64,000 bases of DNA. Origin: Actinoallomurus liliacearum. GTDB taxonomy: Bacteria; Actinomycetota; Actinomycetes; Streptosporangiales; Streptosporangiaceae. The notes below the pieces were generated by a model. The model saw only the letters and a list, made by a program, of their open reading frames with translations, made no database searches and had not been told where the DNA came from. Both the position numbers and the translations under genes were made by a program. The stretch is from assembly GCF_039542035.1 (NCBI RefSeq), contig NZ_BAABHJ010000002.1:1-64000 (forward strand), written 5' to 3'. Below, piece by piece: positions 32,694-40,622 of this stretch (positions within the stretch are counted from its first letter, which is position 1; each line of letters begins with the position of its first letter).

Positions 32694-33088
32694 GCGAGCG
32701 GAGCGAGCGAATCACGAGCGCGCTGAAAGACCTGGGTTCGATCCCGCCGTTGCCCATCTGGCCGGGCGTGGTCGCCCGCGTGGTCCAGGGCGCCCGCATC
32801 ACCCTGTCCGTGGTCGAGCTGCCCCCCGGAGGCGTCGTGCCCGAGCACCGGCACGAGAACGAGCAGATCGGAATCTGCGTCACCGGATCGCTGACATTCC
32901 GGGTGGGCGACGAGAAACGCGACATCGGCCCGGGCGGGACCTGGCGCATCCTCGCCGACGTCCCGCATGAGGTCGAGACCGGACCCGACGGCGCGGTCGT
33001 CATCGAGGTATTCTCCCCGGTCCGGGACGACTGGAACGCCATTGAGCCCGCGCCGGAGGCATCGCCACGATGGCCGGCCGAAGCATGA
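32690..33088 (+). CDS. Cupin-domain protein
   Basis: This 132-aa single-domain beta-barrel has cupin motif 1 PPGGVVPEHRHENEQIGICVTGSLTF (two His and a Glu as metal ligands) and motif 2 PGGTWRILADVPHEVETG. The ATG at 32690 overlaps the aminotransferase stop by 4 nt (ATGA), and its own stop overlaps the oxidoreductase start the same way. It may be a small dioxygenase, isomerase or sensor. Context suggests that it acts on the oxo acid made by the aminotransferase; this is inference. Confidence 0.85.
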   Translation: MSERSERITSALKDLGSIPPLPIWPGVVARVVQGARITLSVVELPPGGVVPEHRHENEQIGICVTGSLTFRVGDEKRDIGPGGTWRILADVPHEVETGPDGAVVIEVFSPVRDDWNAIEPAPEASPRWPAEA

Positions 33089-34005
33089 GAGCGCTCGTCG
33101 CGACCGGCGACGCCGACCTCGTCGGCTTCGCCCATGTCCCCATGCCCACCGCGGGCCAGGACGAGGTGCTGGTCGATGTGCGGGCGGTCTCGGTCAACCG
33201 CGGCGAACTGCACCGGATCCTGGGCGCCGTTCCCGGATGGCGGCCGGGCTGGGACTTCGCCGGCGTGATCGGGGAAGAGGCGGCCCCGGGTTCCGGACCG
33301 CGCGCCGGCACCCGCGTGTTCGGCATCGCACACGGGCAGAGCTGGGCCGAACACCTCGCGGTTCCCGTGCGGCAGCTCGCGGTCATCCCGAACGGCGTCT
33401 CCTGGGAACAGGCGGCGGCCCTGCCGACCGCGGCGCTGACGGCGCTGCGAATGCTCCGGCTCGCCGGCGACCTTTACGGTCGCACCGTACTGGTGACGGG
33501 CGCGGCCGGTGGAGTCGGGCGGTTCGCCGTTCAGCTGGCGCGGGCGGCCGGTGCGAAGGTCACCGGCATCGTCGGGCGGCCCGACCGCGCGTACGGGCTC
33601 GACGCGCTGGGCGCCGACGACGTCTACGTCGGCATGAGCGGCGTCACTCCCGGATTCGACCTGATCCTCGAGTCGGCCGGAGGCGACTCGCTCGCCCAGG
33701 CGTTCACGCTTGTCGCCCCCGGCGGAATGATCGTGTCCTTCGGCAACTCCGCACGGGCGACAACGCGGTTCTCGGTCAGCGACTTCTACCCCAAACAGGC
33801 GATTCTCCGCGGATACTTCGTGCTCGATGACCTCGCCGAAGATCCTCCCTCAGACGATCTCAGCGACCTGGTCGCCCGATACGCCCTCGGTACGCTGCGG
33901 GCCGGGATCGCCACCGTCGTCGACTGGCGGGAGGCGGAGACGGCGTTGAGGGACCTGTGCGCACGCCGGCTGCCGGGCAAGACCGTGCTACGGGTATCGG
34001 CATGA
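33085..34005 (+). CDS. MDR-family quinone oxidoreductase/alcohol dehydrogenase-like
   Basis: This 306-aa medium-chain reductase lacks the structural-zinc Cys set, so it belongs to the quinone oxidoreductase/enoyl reductase branch. A GroES-like N-terminal domain (VLVDVRAVSVNRGELHRI…WDFAGVI) is followed by the NADPH fold with TVLVTGAAGGVGRFAVQLARAAGA. ATG 33085 overlaps the cupin stop (ATGA), and an ATG at 33070 would add five residues. It is the last gene of the aminotransferase-cupin operon. A GC hairpin follows at 34038-34061. The substrate is unknown. Confidence 0.85.
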   Translation: MRALVATGDADLVGFAHVPMPTAGQDEVLVDVRAVSVNRGELHRILGAVPGWRPGWDFAGVIGEEAAPGSGPRAGTRVFGIAHGQSWAEHLAVPVRQLAVIPNGVSWEQAAALPTAALTALRMLRLAGDLYGRTVLVTGAAGGVGRFAVQLARAAGAKVTGIVGRPDRAYGLDALGADDVYVGMSGVTPGFDLILESAGGDSLAQAFTLVAPGGMIVSFGNSARATTRFSVSDFYPKQAILRGYFVLDDLAEDPPSDDLSDLVARYALGTLRAGIATVVDWREAETALRDLCARRLPGKTVLRVSA

Positions 34006-34366
34006 CGTCCAACCCGCCGGAACAGACCGGAGGTCACCCTCGGCCGGCGGCGCGGCCGAGGCCGGCACCGCCAACGCGCCCAGCGTCGCGCAGCAGATGA
34101 TCGGGCCGAATACGCCGTCAAGAGTGAATGGAAAGCGGCGTTCAACCTTTTCGGGCCCGGACAGAACGAGACCCGAACTGTCAGGCCGGGGTGGCGACGG
34201 GGTCGGGGCCGCTTGGCGGTCGGTGGATTCACGCAGCCACAGTGCGGTGGTGAAAGCGGCCGCCAAGGCGGCGCAGGCGCAGATGATCAGGTCCAGCGAG
34301 TATCCGTGCGAAAGCGCGCGCAGGGCAGCGGGAACCGAAAGCTCCTCCTCGCGCCTTGACGGCTTT
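34006..34366 (-). pseudogene. MFS transporter C-terminal remnant in degraded region
   Basis: On the minus strand around 34200-34350 the frame reads GYSLDLIICACAALAAAFTTALWLRES, the last membrane helix of a DHA2-type MFS transporter, preceded by LRALSH. Everything upstream of that helix is missing. The rest (34006-34200) has no recognisable gene; it holds a GC hairpin at 34038-34061 (8-bp perfect stem) that may end the plus-strand operon. Confidence 0.5.
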
Positions 34367-34385
34367 ATAGCTAACCGTTATCTAT
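34367..34385. promoter_or_regulatory. 19-bp imperfect palindrome (ATAG-N-TAAC…GTTA-N-CTAT)
   Basis: The arms match at eight of nine positions around one central base. The site lies 7 bp before the start of an ABC ATPase remnant and next to the MFS remnant. It looks like a TetR/PadR-type operator left behind when its genes decayed. Confidence 0.45.
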
Positions 34386-34391
34386 TATCCG

Positions 34392-34484
34392 GTGCGGGCG
34401 ATCACGATCGAGGGACTCACCAAGCGGTACGGAGACCGGCTCGTCGTCGACGGACTGGGGTTCACCGTCGGGCAGGGCTCGCTT
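34392..34484 (+). pseudogene. ABC transporter ATPase N-terminal remnant
   Basis: From a GTG at 34392 the frame reads RAITIEGLTKRYGDRLVVDG, then LGFTVGQGSL. This is the classic first 31 residues of a drug- or lipid-type ABC ATPase just before the Walker A motif. It stops abruptly at about 34484, where unrelated minus-strand sequence begins. Confidence 0.7.
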
Positions 34485-34763
34485 TGTCGCTGTCCGGGTC
34501 GAGGGTGCCCTCACGGAAGCGCACATTGCGGACGATGTCGTTGGAGGAGTTCGCGAACGACACCTCCCGGGCCATGAAGCCGACGCCCTGTCCGGGGCGG
34601 TCGTGCCGTCGATCGTGATGTCGCTCTTGACGGAGACGGCGGAGGACAGCTTGATGTAGCCGGCGACGTCGAAGACCACCGTGCGGTGGGACGCGCTGAC
34701 GGCGTCGCGGAACGACCCGCTGCCCGAGTCGTTCAGGTTGGTCACGTGGTACGTCGTGCCGCT
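34484..34763 (-). pseudogene. Pectate lyase-like (right-handed beta-helix) remnant, frameshifted
   Basis: The minus strand reads YHVTNLNDSGSGSFRDAVSA and on through VFDVAGYIKLSSAVSVKSDITIDGTTAP in one frame. It continues in the next frame as GQGVGFMAREVSFANSSNDIVRNVRFREGTLDPDSDKAS. Together these match the N-terminal part of PL1-like pectate lyases. There is no start or signal peptide, a frameshift near 34600 and no C-terminal half. Confidence 0.75.
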
Positions 34764-35191
34764 GTGTCGCGCATTTCTCTGCGCTCCCCATCGGATCGAT
34801 GCGACGGTAAGAACCGGATTCGGGAACGGTCAAGGCGGAGGGCCGGCCGAGAGGCGAATATGTCGCCGATCACTCCGGTGCGGCGTCGGCGGCGGACCCG
34901 ATCTCCGACCTCACCAGCCGATTCGCTCACTGGTAATTGTTCGAGATCTCGGACAGGGCGGCGCGTGCGCGCACTCGCCGGTGAGTTTTCACGCCGTTTT
35001 CAACCGTCGGCCGCCAAGCGGGCCGACGGGCCGCCCGCGGTGACAATTCGTCGCGGGATCCGCGGCGGGCTTCGGAAGGCGACCCGACCGACCCGGTGCC
35101 GGGGTCGCCCGGCCCCGGCCCGTTGGCCAGCACAGGACAGGCATCTCGGGCACATAGTTAAAAACAACTTATTAAGTTACCGTAAGCAACT
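34764..35191. other. Non-coding region with MarR operator
   Basis: I see no gene in this stretch. Its end becomes AT-rich. At 35167-35179 it has a perfect inverted repeat AACTTA-T-TAAGTT that ends 12 bp before the MarR start, a typical autoregulatory site. Confidence 0.5.
35167..35179. promoter_or_regulatory. MarR operator (AACTTA-T-TAAGTT)
   Basis: This perfect 6+1+6 palindrome lies immediately upstream of the MarR gene at 35192. MarR proteins typically repress their own operon from such a site. Confidence 0.65.
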
Positions 35192-35659
35192 ATGCCGGAG
35201 ATCGACGCGTCGGCTGCGGACGCGGACGAGGTGGACGCGAGTGAGATCGCGGCGGCGCTGCGCCTGAGCGTGGGGCGGATCGCCCGGAAGATGCGGCAGG
35301 CCAAGGGATCCGTGGGCGGCCTGGCGCTCTCCGAGATATCGACGCTGGCCAGGCTCGACCGGGAAGGTCCGAGTTCACCGAGCGCGCTCGCCGCCGTCGA
35401 AGGCGTACGGCCCCAGGCCATGGCGGCCACCCTGGCCGCCTTGGAAGAACGCGGCCTCGTCGACCGGAGCCCGGACGAGAGCGACGGCCGCCGGGCGGTG
35501 ATGACGATCACCGAGGCGGGCCGTGGACTGGTCGCCGACCGGCGCTCGGAATCCATACGGCGCCTGGCCGCCGTCATCGACGCGGAGTTCACGCCGACCG
35601 AGCGGCGGGCGCTCCTTCCGGTGCTTCCTCTGCTCGACCGACTGGCGGAACGGCTGTGA
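35192..35659 (+). CDS. MarR-family transcriptional regulator
   Basis: This 155-aa regulator has a winged HTH in residues 55-110 (SALAAVEGVRPQAMAATLAALEERGLVDRSPDESDGRRAVMTITEAG, with the conserved D-x-D/R-R wing) and dimerisation helices at both ends. Its stop overlaps the MFS start (GTGA), so it almost surely controls that exporter by repressing both until a toxic ligand binds. The likely operator is at 35167-35179. The ATG at 35192 is close to the AT-rich promoter. Confidence 0.92.
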   Translation: MPEIDASAADADEVDASEIAAALRLSVGRIARKMRQAKGSVGGLALSEISTLARLDREGPSSPSALAAVEGVRPQAMAATLAALEERGLVDRSPDESDGRRAVMTITEAGRGLVADRRSESIRRLAAVIDAEFTPTERRALLPVLPLLDRLAERL

Positions 35660-37431
35660 CGGACGGAGACAACAGACGGATGGGTTCTGTGGACGACCGC
35701 GAGCGCGCCCACGAGGGGAACGGGCGCTACAAGTGGGTGGCACTGTCCAACACGACGATGGGCGTGCTCATCGCGACCATCGACTCCTCGATCGTGATCA
35801 TCTCCCTACCCGCGATCTTCCGCGGCATCGGACTGGACCCGCTCGCACCCGGCAACATCGGCTACCTGCTGTGGATGATCCTCGGCTATCTGCTGGTCTC
35901 CGCCGTGCTGGTGGTCGCGCTGGGCCGGCTGGGCGACATGTTCGGCCGTGTCCGGATGTACAACGCCGGCTTCGCGATCTTCGCCGCGGCCTCGATCGCC
36001 CTCTCCCTCGATCCGTTCAAGGGCGGCGGCGGCGCCCTGTGGCTCATCGGCTTCCGGATCGTGCAGGCCGTCGGCGGCTCGATGCTCACCGCGAACTCCG
36101 CCGCCATCCTCACGGACGCCTTCCCGGCCCGGCAGCGCGGCATGGCGCTCGGCATCAACCAGATCACCGCGCTCGCGGGCCAGTTCATCGGCCTCCTCGC
36201 CGGAGGACTGCTGGCGGCCATCGACTGGCGGGCGGTGTTCTGGGTGAGCGTGCCGATCGGCGTGGCCGGCACGGCATGGTCGTACCGCAGTCTGCGGGAG
36301 ATCGGCTCTCGCCGGCCCGGCCGCATCGACTGGGTCGGGAACCTGACCTTCACCGCCGGCGCGGGTGCCCTCCTCGTCGGCATCACCTACGGCATTCAGC
36401 CGTACGGCGGCCACTCGACCGGGTGGACGAACCCGTACGTGCTCGGCGCGCTGGGCGGGGGCCTGGCGCTGCTCGTCACCTTCTGCGTCACGGAGACTCG
36501 GATCAGGGAACCGATGTTCGAGCTCGGGCTGTTCCGCATCCGTGCCTTCGCCGCGGGCAATCTGGCGGCGCTGCTCACCGCGATCGCCCGCGGCGGCCTG
36601 CAGTTCACGCTGATCATGTGGCTGCAGGGCATGTGGTTGCCGCTGCGCGGTTACGACTTCGAACGCACTCCGCTGTGGGCCGGCATCTTCATGCTCCCGC
36701 TGACGATCGGGTTCCTCCTGGGCGGGCCGATCTCCGGCTGGCTGTCCGACCGTTTCGGCGCGCGGCTGTTCGCCACGACCGGGCTGCTCGTGGTGGCCGG
36801 GGCCTTCGTCGGCCTTCTCCTCCTGCCGGTCGACTTCCCGTATCCCGTGTTCGCGGCCATGCTGTTGCTCAGCGGCCTCGGACAGGGAATGTTCGCGGCG
36901 CCCAACACCTCCGCGATCATGGGCAGTGTCCCGCCGGACCAGCGCGGAGTCGCCTCCGGGATGCGCTCGACGTTCCAGAACTCCGGCACCGCCCTGTCGA
37001 TCGGCCTGTCCTTCTCACTCATGATCACCGGTCTCGCGGGCTCGCTCCCCGGCGCGCTCGACAGCGGCCTGCGGGCGCACGGCGTTCCTGCGGGCACGGC
37101 GGCCCAGGCGGCGAACCTGCCGCCGGTCAGCAGCCTGTTCGCCACTTTCCTCGGCAACAACCCGATCGGCCATCTGCTCGCGCCGAGCGGAGTCCTGCGC
37201 ACCCTGCCCGCCGGCGACGTCCACACCCTCACCGGCACCCGGTTCTTCCCGACCCTGGTGACCGGTCCGTTCCATCACGGTCTCGTCACCGTCTTCACCG
37301 TGGCCACGGTCCTGGCCCTGGTCGGCGCGCTCGCCTCCGCACTGCGCGGCCGACACCGGCGCACCGCCCCGAGCGCAGGGCCCGACGCGCGGAAGGGGGA
37401 GCAGACCAGGTCCGAAGCGCGCTCCTCCTGA
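35656..37431 (+). CDS. MFS multidrug exporter, DHA2 (EmrB/QacA) type
   Basis: This 591-aa 14-TM drug/proton antiporter includes motif A (GRLGDMFGRVRMYNAGF), motif C-like GGSMLTANSAAILTDAFPARQRG and the long C-terminal half with two extra helices. TM1 (TTMGVLIATIDSSIVIISLP) carries the membrane Asp typical of this family. GTG at 35656 gives a 4-nt overlap with marR; an ATG at 35680 behind GGAG is an alternative start. It is probably an efflux pump for toxic compounds, induced through MarR. The substrate is not predictable. Confidence 0.92.
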   Translation: MTDGDNRRMGSVDDRERAHEGNGRYKWVALSNTTMGVLIATIDSSIVIISLPAIFRGIGLDPLAPGNIGYLLWMILGYLLVSAVLVVALGRLGDMFGRVRMYNAGFAIFAAASIALSLDPFKGGGGALWLIGFRIVQAVGGSMLTANSAAILTDAFPARQRGMALGINQITALAGQFIGLLAGGLLAAIDWRAVFWVSVPIGVAGTAWSYRSLREIGSRRPGRIDWVGNLTFTAGAGALLVGITYGIQPYGGHSTGWTNPYVLGALGGGLALLVTFCVTETRIREPMFELGLFRIRAFAAGNLAALLTAIARGGLQFTLIMWLQGMWLPLRGYDFERTPLWAGIFMLPLTIGFLLGGPISGWLSDRFGARLFATTGLLVVAGAFVGLLLLPVDFPYPVFAAMLLLSGLGQGMFAAPNTSAIMGSVPPDQRGVASGMRSTFQNSGTALSIGLSFSLMITGLAGSLPGALDSGLRAHGVPAGTAAQAANLPPVSSLFATFLGNNPIGHLLAPSGVLRTLPAGDVHTLTGTRFFPTLVTGPFHHGLVTVFTVATVLALVGALASALRGRHRRTAPSAGPDARKGEQTRSEARSS

Positions 37432-37465
37432 GCCAGGTCCAGGCACGGTTCGAGGATCACACCAC

Positions 37466-38104
37466 ATGGAAGTCGCGGTGAGCGACCCACAGCAACCGCT
37501 GTACGGTCCGGCGTTCGATCCGAACGCGGGCGATGACGGGCAGACGGATCCGAACGCCACCACCGATGTCGCCTACCTGGTGCCGACCCCGCAGGTCGCC
37601 TGCACGCCGCCCTCTTTCAACCAGGACCCGCCGGAACGTCGGCGGAAGCGGTCAGCAGGACGACCAGAACGTGCCCGCCTGCGGGCCGATCCGGGTGGAT
37701 CTGGGGTCCATGCGCGGCGCGGAGCAACGGATGCTGGGGCCGCGCGGACCGTGGTCGGCGACTACGAGGCACTCCGTAGCAAGGTGATGTCCGTCAAGGA
37801 CGGTCTTCGGGCAGCAGGCGACCGTCAAGGAGGTCCACGGGGGACAGAGCGGGGTCGACGGCAACAGCTACAACGCGCCGGGGCCGGCGTCCGGCAGGAG
37901 GAGACGGTCCCCAGCCCCATCCACGACGTGGCCAACCAGTTCGCCGCCAAGATGAACCCCGTTCAGGAGAAGGTGCTCTGGGAGATCGCCAACACCGTCG
38001 AGGTCATCGGTCAGTACATCGTCGCGATCAACCGTTCCGGGCAGACCTACGGCCGCGCCGACCGGTTGTCGGTGTTCCCGCACCCGCCGACCGGCCAGAG
38101 CTGA
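37466..38104 (+). pseudogene. Frameshifted small gene, possibly ESX/WXG100-associated
   Basis: No single frame is coherent. Frame 1 reads DPQQPLYGPAFDPNAG and on to PPSFNQDPP. Frame 2 then reads PACGPIRVDLGSMRGAEQRML. Frame 1 returns with DYEALRSKVMSVKD, frame 2 with VFGQQATVKEVHGGQSGVDG, and frame 1 again with DVANQFAAKMNPVQEKVLWE and following IANTVEVIGQYIVAINRSG. Stitched together this gives about 200 aa of helical protein like type VII secretion substrates or EspC-like proteins, without a WXG motif. Four indels argue for a pseudogene (or poor sequence). A terminator follows. Confidence 0.5.
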
Positions 38105-38109
38105 CCGCC

Positions 38110-38141
38110 GGCCGAGGCTACGGCCCGACGGGGCCTCGGCC
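38110..38141 (+). terminator. Hairpin after the frameshifted gene
   Basis: The 9-bp perfect stem GGCCGAGGC/GCCTCGGCC (38110-38118 and 38133-38141) has a 14-nt loop, 6 nt after the stop. Confidence 0.55.
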
Positions 38142-38231
38142 TCCTATCCCTGACCCACAGCGCAAAGGAGGGCGGGATCTGTCCGGTATTGACTTTATGC
38201 TCCCCGCAGCACCTCACTTCTGGGAGATCAC

Positions 38232-38489
38232 TTGGCCACCTTCGTACTCGTTCCTGGTGCCTGCCTCGGGACGTGGGCCTGGGAAGACACCGTCCGCGCT
38301 CTGCGAGAGCAGGGCCACACTGCGCTGTCGCTGTCGGCCCTGGCCGAGCACGCCGGCCAGGGCGAACCGCAGGCGGACCTGGATACGCGCATCGCGGATA
38401 TCACCAGATTCGTTGAGCGCAATGATCTGAACGTCGCGCTGGTCGCCCACAGCCATGCGGCTGCCCCGATCGGCACAGCCGTCTCCTGA
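38232..38489 (+). pseudogene. Alpha/beta hydrolase N-terminal fragment
   Basis: The 85-aa frame (TTG start behind TGGGAG) reads ATFVLVPGACLGTWAWEDTV, then a short helix, RIADITRFVERNDLNVALVAHSHAAAPIGTAVS. This is the first third of an esterase-type alpha/beta hydrolase with the nucleophile elbow HSHAA. Full-length relatives are about 230 aa, so the lid and the Asp/His parts are lost. Confidence 0.7.
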
Positions 38490-38517
38490 CCGCGCCGGAC
38501 CATGAGATGGACAGCCG

Positions 38518-39594
38518 ATGCTCGACCATGAAAGCGTCCGCAGGCTGCGGGCCCATGCTCAGGCCCTGGCCGGCGGTACGCGGGAGGCCTCGGCCGACGC
38601 CGCCGTCCGACGGGTCTTCGCCATCCAGGCCCAGGACGCCACGGCCGCCGACCTGGGCATCCGGGTACGCGGGCGGGACCTCACTCCCCGAGCCGTCCGC
38701 GCAGCGTACGAGGAAGAGCGGAGCATCGTCCGCGGCTGGTACATGCGCGGCACCCTGCACACGATCCCCAGCGACGACGCCCGCTGGGTCCTGCGACTGC
38801 TCGCCCCCAGGATCCTCGCCGCGACCGGCCACCGCTACCAGCAGCTGGGCCTGAACGACGATCTGCGACAGCGCGCCGACCATCTCCTTCGGCGCGTCCT
38901 CACCACGCACGGCCCGCTTACTCGACCCGAGCTGACTGAGCACCTCACCGCCCTCGGTATCCCGCCGGACGGACAGGCACCTTTCCACCTGATCCGCCAC
39001 GCCGCACTCACCGGCACTCTTTGTTACGGCCCGCGACGCGCTGGTGAAGCCACGTATGTGCTGCTCGACGACTGGCTGCCCACCACCGGGGGCGGCCGGC
39101 GGGAGGGAGACGCCGCCCTCACCGAGCTGGCCCGCCGCTACCTGGCCGCGCACGCCCCCGCCGCCTTGGAGGACTTCGCCGCCTGGTCCGGACTGCCGGT
39201 CACGTGGGCGCGCAGGGCCTGGAAGATGCTGGCGGAATCCGGCGTGATCATCGAGTACGGTGCGTTGACCATGCTCGCCGGGCGGGTGGAGGAACCCACG
39301 GGCCCGTCTGACACCCCAGACGTTCGCATGCTGCCCGCCTACGACAACTACCTGGTCGGCTACCGCACCCGCGACATATCAGTCCCCGCTCTCCACCAGG
39401 CCGGCGTGTGGCCGGGAGGCGGCATCATCCGGCCCACCGTCATTGCCGACGGGCTGGCCATCGCCACCTGGACCCGTGGCTCCGGCGCACGCTGTATCCA
39501 GGTGAATGCGTTCGGGTCCGTCCCGCCTCAGATCGAGCTGGGAATCGACCTGGAGAAGGCGTCCGTTGTTCGCTTCCTGCAGCCCACCGCATAA
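38518..39594 (+). CDS. Winged-helix (HTH_42, AlkZ/YcaQ-like) protein
   Basis: This 358-aa protein of the HTH_42 superfamily contains tandem winged helices. It includes the DNA glycosylases AlkZ and YcaQ. The N-terminal block VRRVFAIQAQDATAADLGIRVRGRDLT carries Gln37-Ala-Gln39, the QxQ catalytic pattern of AlkZ-type glycosylases that unhook interstrand crosslinks. SIVRGWYMRGTLHTIPSDDARW is also conserved. The C-terminal half has HAPAALEDFAAWSGLP and MLPAYDNYLVGYRTRD. Function is probably DNA repair, but many relatives are uncharacterised. The gene is monocistronic. Its surroundings are pseudogenes. Confidence 0.82.
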   Translation: MLDHESVRRLRAHAQALAGGTREASADAAVRRVFAIQAQDATAADLGIRVRGRDLTPRAVRAAYEEERSIVRGWYMRGTLHTIPSDDARWVLRLLAPRILAATGHRYQQLGLNDDLRQRADHLLRRVLTTHGPLTRPELTEHLTALGIPPDGQAPFHLIRHAALTGTLCYGPRRAGEATYVLLDDWLPTTGGGRREGDAALTELARRYLAAHAPAALEDFAAWSGLPVTWARRAWKMLAESGVIIEYGALTMLAGRVEEPTGPSDTPDVRMLPAYDNYLVGYRTRDISVPALHQAGVWPGGGIIRPTVIADGLAIATWTRGSGARCIQVNAFGSVPPQIELGIDLEKASVVRFLQPTA

Positions 39595-40102
39595 CCGAAC
39601 CGCATCCCAATCCGAAGGAACGGGCCTGGGTCAGACTCATTCCTTCTTCAGCGCCGTACTGACCGGAGTCGGCGGGGCCTCCTGCTCGACCACGAGTCCT
39701 TCGTCGGCTCGCCCGCCGCGCTGCGCGACACCCTGGCCATGCTGCTCCGAGACCGTCCCGATGTCCTGGACGCCGCCGCATGGCGGCGGAGTCCACCGGG
39801 CGGCGCTCGTGCCGCAGACGCCCCCGGCGCCGTACGGCACGCGCCTGCCCGGACTCCCGGATCCGGCCGACCTCGACCAGCCGCCCGGCAGGACGCCCTG
39901 GAACCCGGATCCGAGCCGGCCGAACCCGCCTGGCGGGACAGCACCTACAGCACCTACAGCAGGGCGAGAAGGTCTACTGCGTTTCGGTCGCCGTCGTCAC
40001 CCTGGCCCTCGCGCCGCGAGCAGGGCCTTCGGGTGCGCTAACATCGTCAGATCCTCATCAAATACGTAGCGGATATCATATCGAGCTAGGAGGATGTCGA
40101 CC
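39595..40102 (+). other. Region without an intact gene, containing coding-like debris and a MarR operator
   Basis: One plus-strand frame near 39670-39790 reads GLLLDHESFVGSPAALRDTLAMLLRDRPDVLDAAAW, which looks like a piece of a real protein that I cannot identify. A second frame (Pro-rich, PGRTPWNPDPSRPNPPGG) may follow by frameshift. At 40072-40082 GATAT-C-ATATC is a perfect palindrome just before the MarR ribosome site. Confidence 0.4.
40072..40082. promoter_or_regulatory. Candidate MarR operator (GATAT-C-ATATC)
   Basis: This perfect 5+1+5 inverted repeat ends 5 bp before the AGGAGG (40088-40093) of the MarR gene. Confidence 0.5.
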
Positions 40103-40600
40103 ATGGCGTCCACCAATGGCGAGGATGCCGGCTCGGCGCGAGATCGACGGCGAACGACCAACACGATCAAAGAGTCCCTGCGCGAGTTGAGCATTCAGCT
40201 GTCACTGCTCAACCATCAGATCTGCGACCACGTCGATATCAAAGACGCCGACCTCTTCTGTCTCGACCTGCTCAACCGGCACGGGCCGATGAGCCCCAGC
40301 GTCCTCGCCCGCCGTGCCGGTCTGCACCCGGCCACGATGACCGGCATCCTCGACCGGCTGCAACGAGGCGGCTGGGCCGTCCGCCGGCGCGACCCGGACG
40401 CCGCCGATCGCCGCGCCGTGACCGTGTACCCCCTGCGCGACCGCGTCCCGGAGCTGTTCGAGCTCTACTCCGGGATGAATACCTCGATGGACCGCATCTG
40501 CGCGGACTACACCGACGACGAACTTCAGACGCTCGCCGCCTTTCTGCGGCGCGTCACCGACGCCGGTCAACAGGCGACCGAGCAACTGGCCGGCGACTGA
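40103..40600 (+). CDS. MarR-family transcriptional regulator
   Basis: This 165-aa regulator has the HTH and wing at LARRAGLHPATMTGILDRLQRGGWAVRRRDPDAADRRAVTVYPL, flanked by dimer helices. The ATG at 40103 lies 9 nt after AGGAGG (the earlier ATG at 40094 touches the site). It is 22 nt upstream of the SMP-30-like gene in the same direction, so it probably controls it, and is probably autoregulated through 40072-40082. Confidence 0.9.
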   Translation: MASTNGEDAGSARDRRRTTNTIKESLRELSIQLSLLNHQICDHVDIKDADLFCLDLLNRHGPMSPSVLARRAGLHPATMTGILDRLQRGGWAVRRRDPDAADRRAVTVYPLRDRVPELFELYSGMNTSMDRICADYTDDELQTLAAFLRRVTDAGQQATEQLAGD

Positions 40601-40622
40601 GTCACCGGGAGAATAGAGGGCC

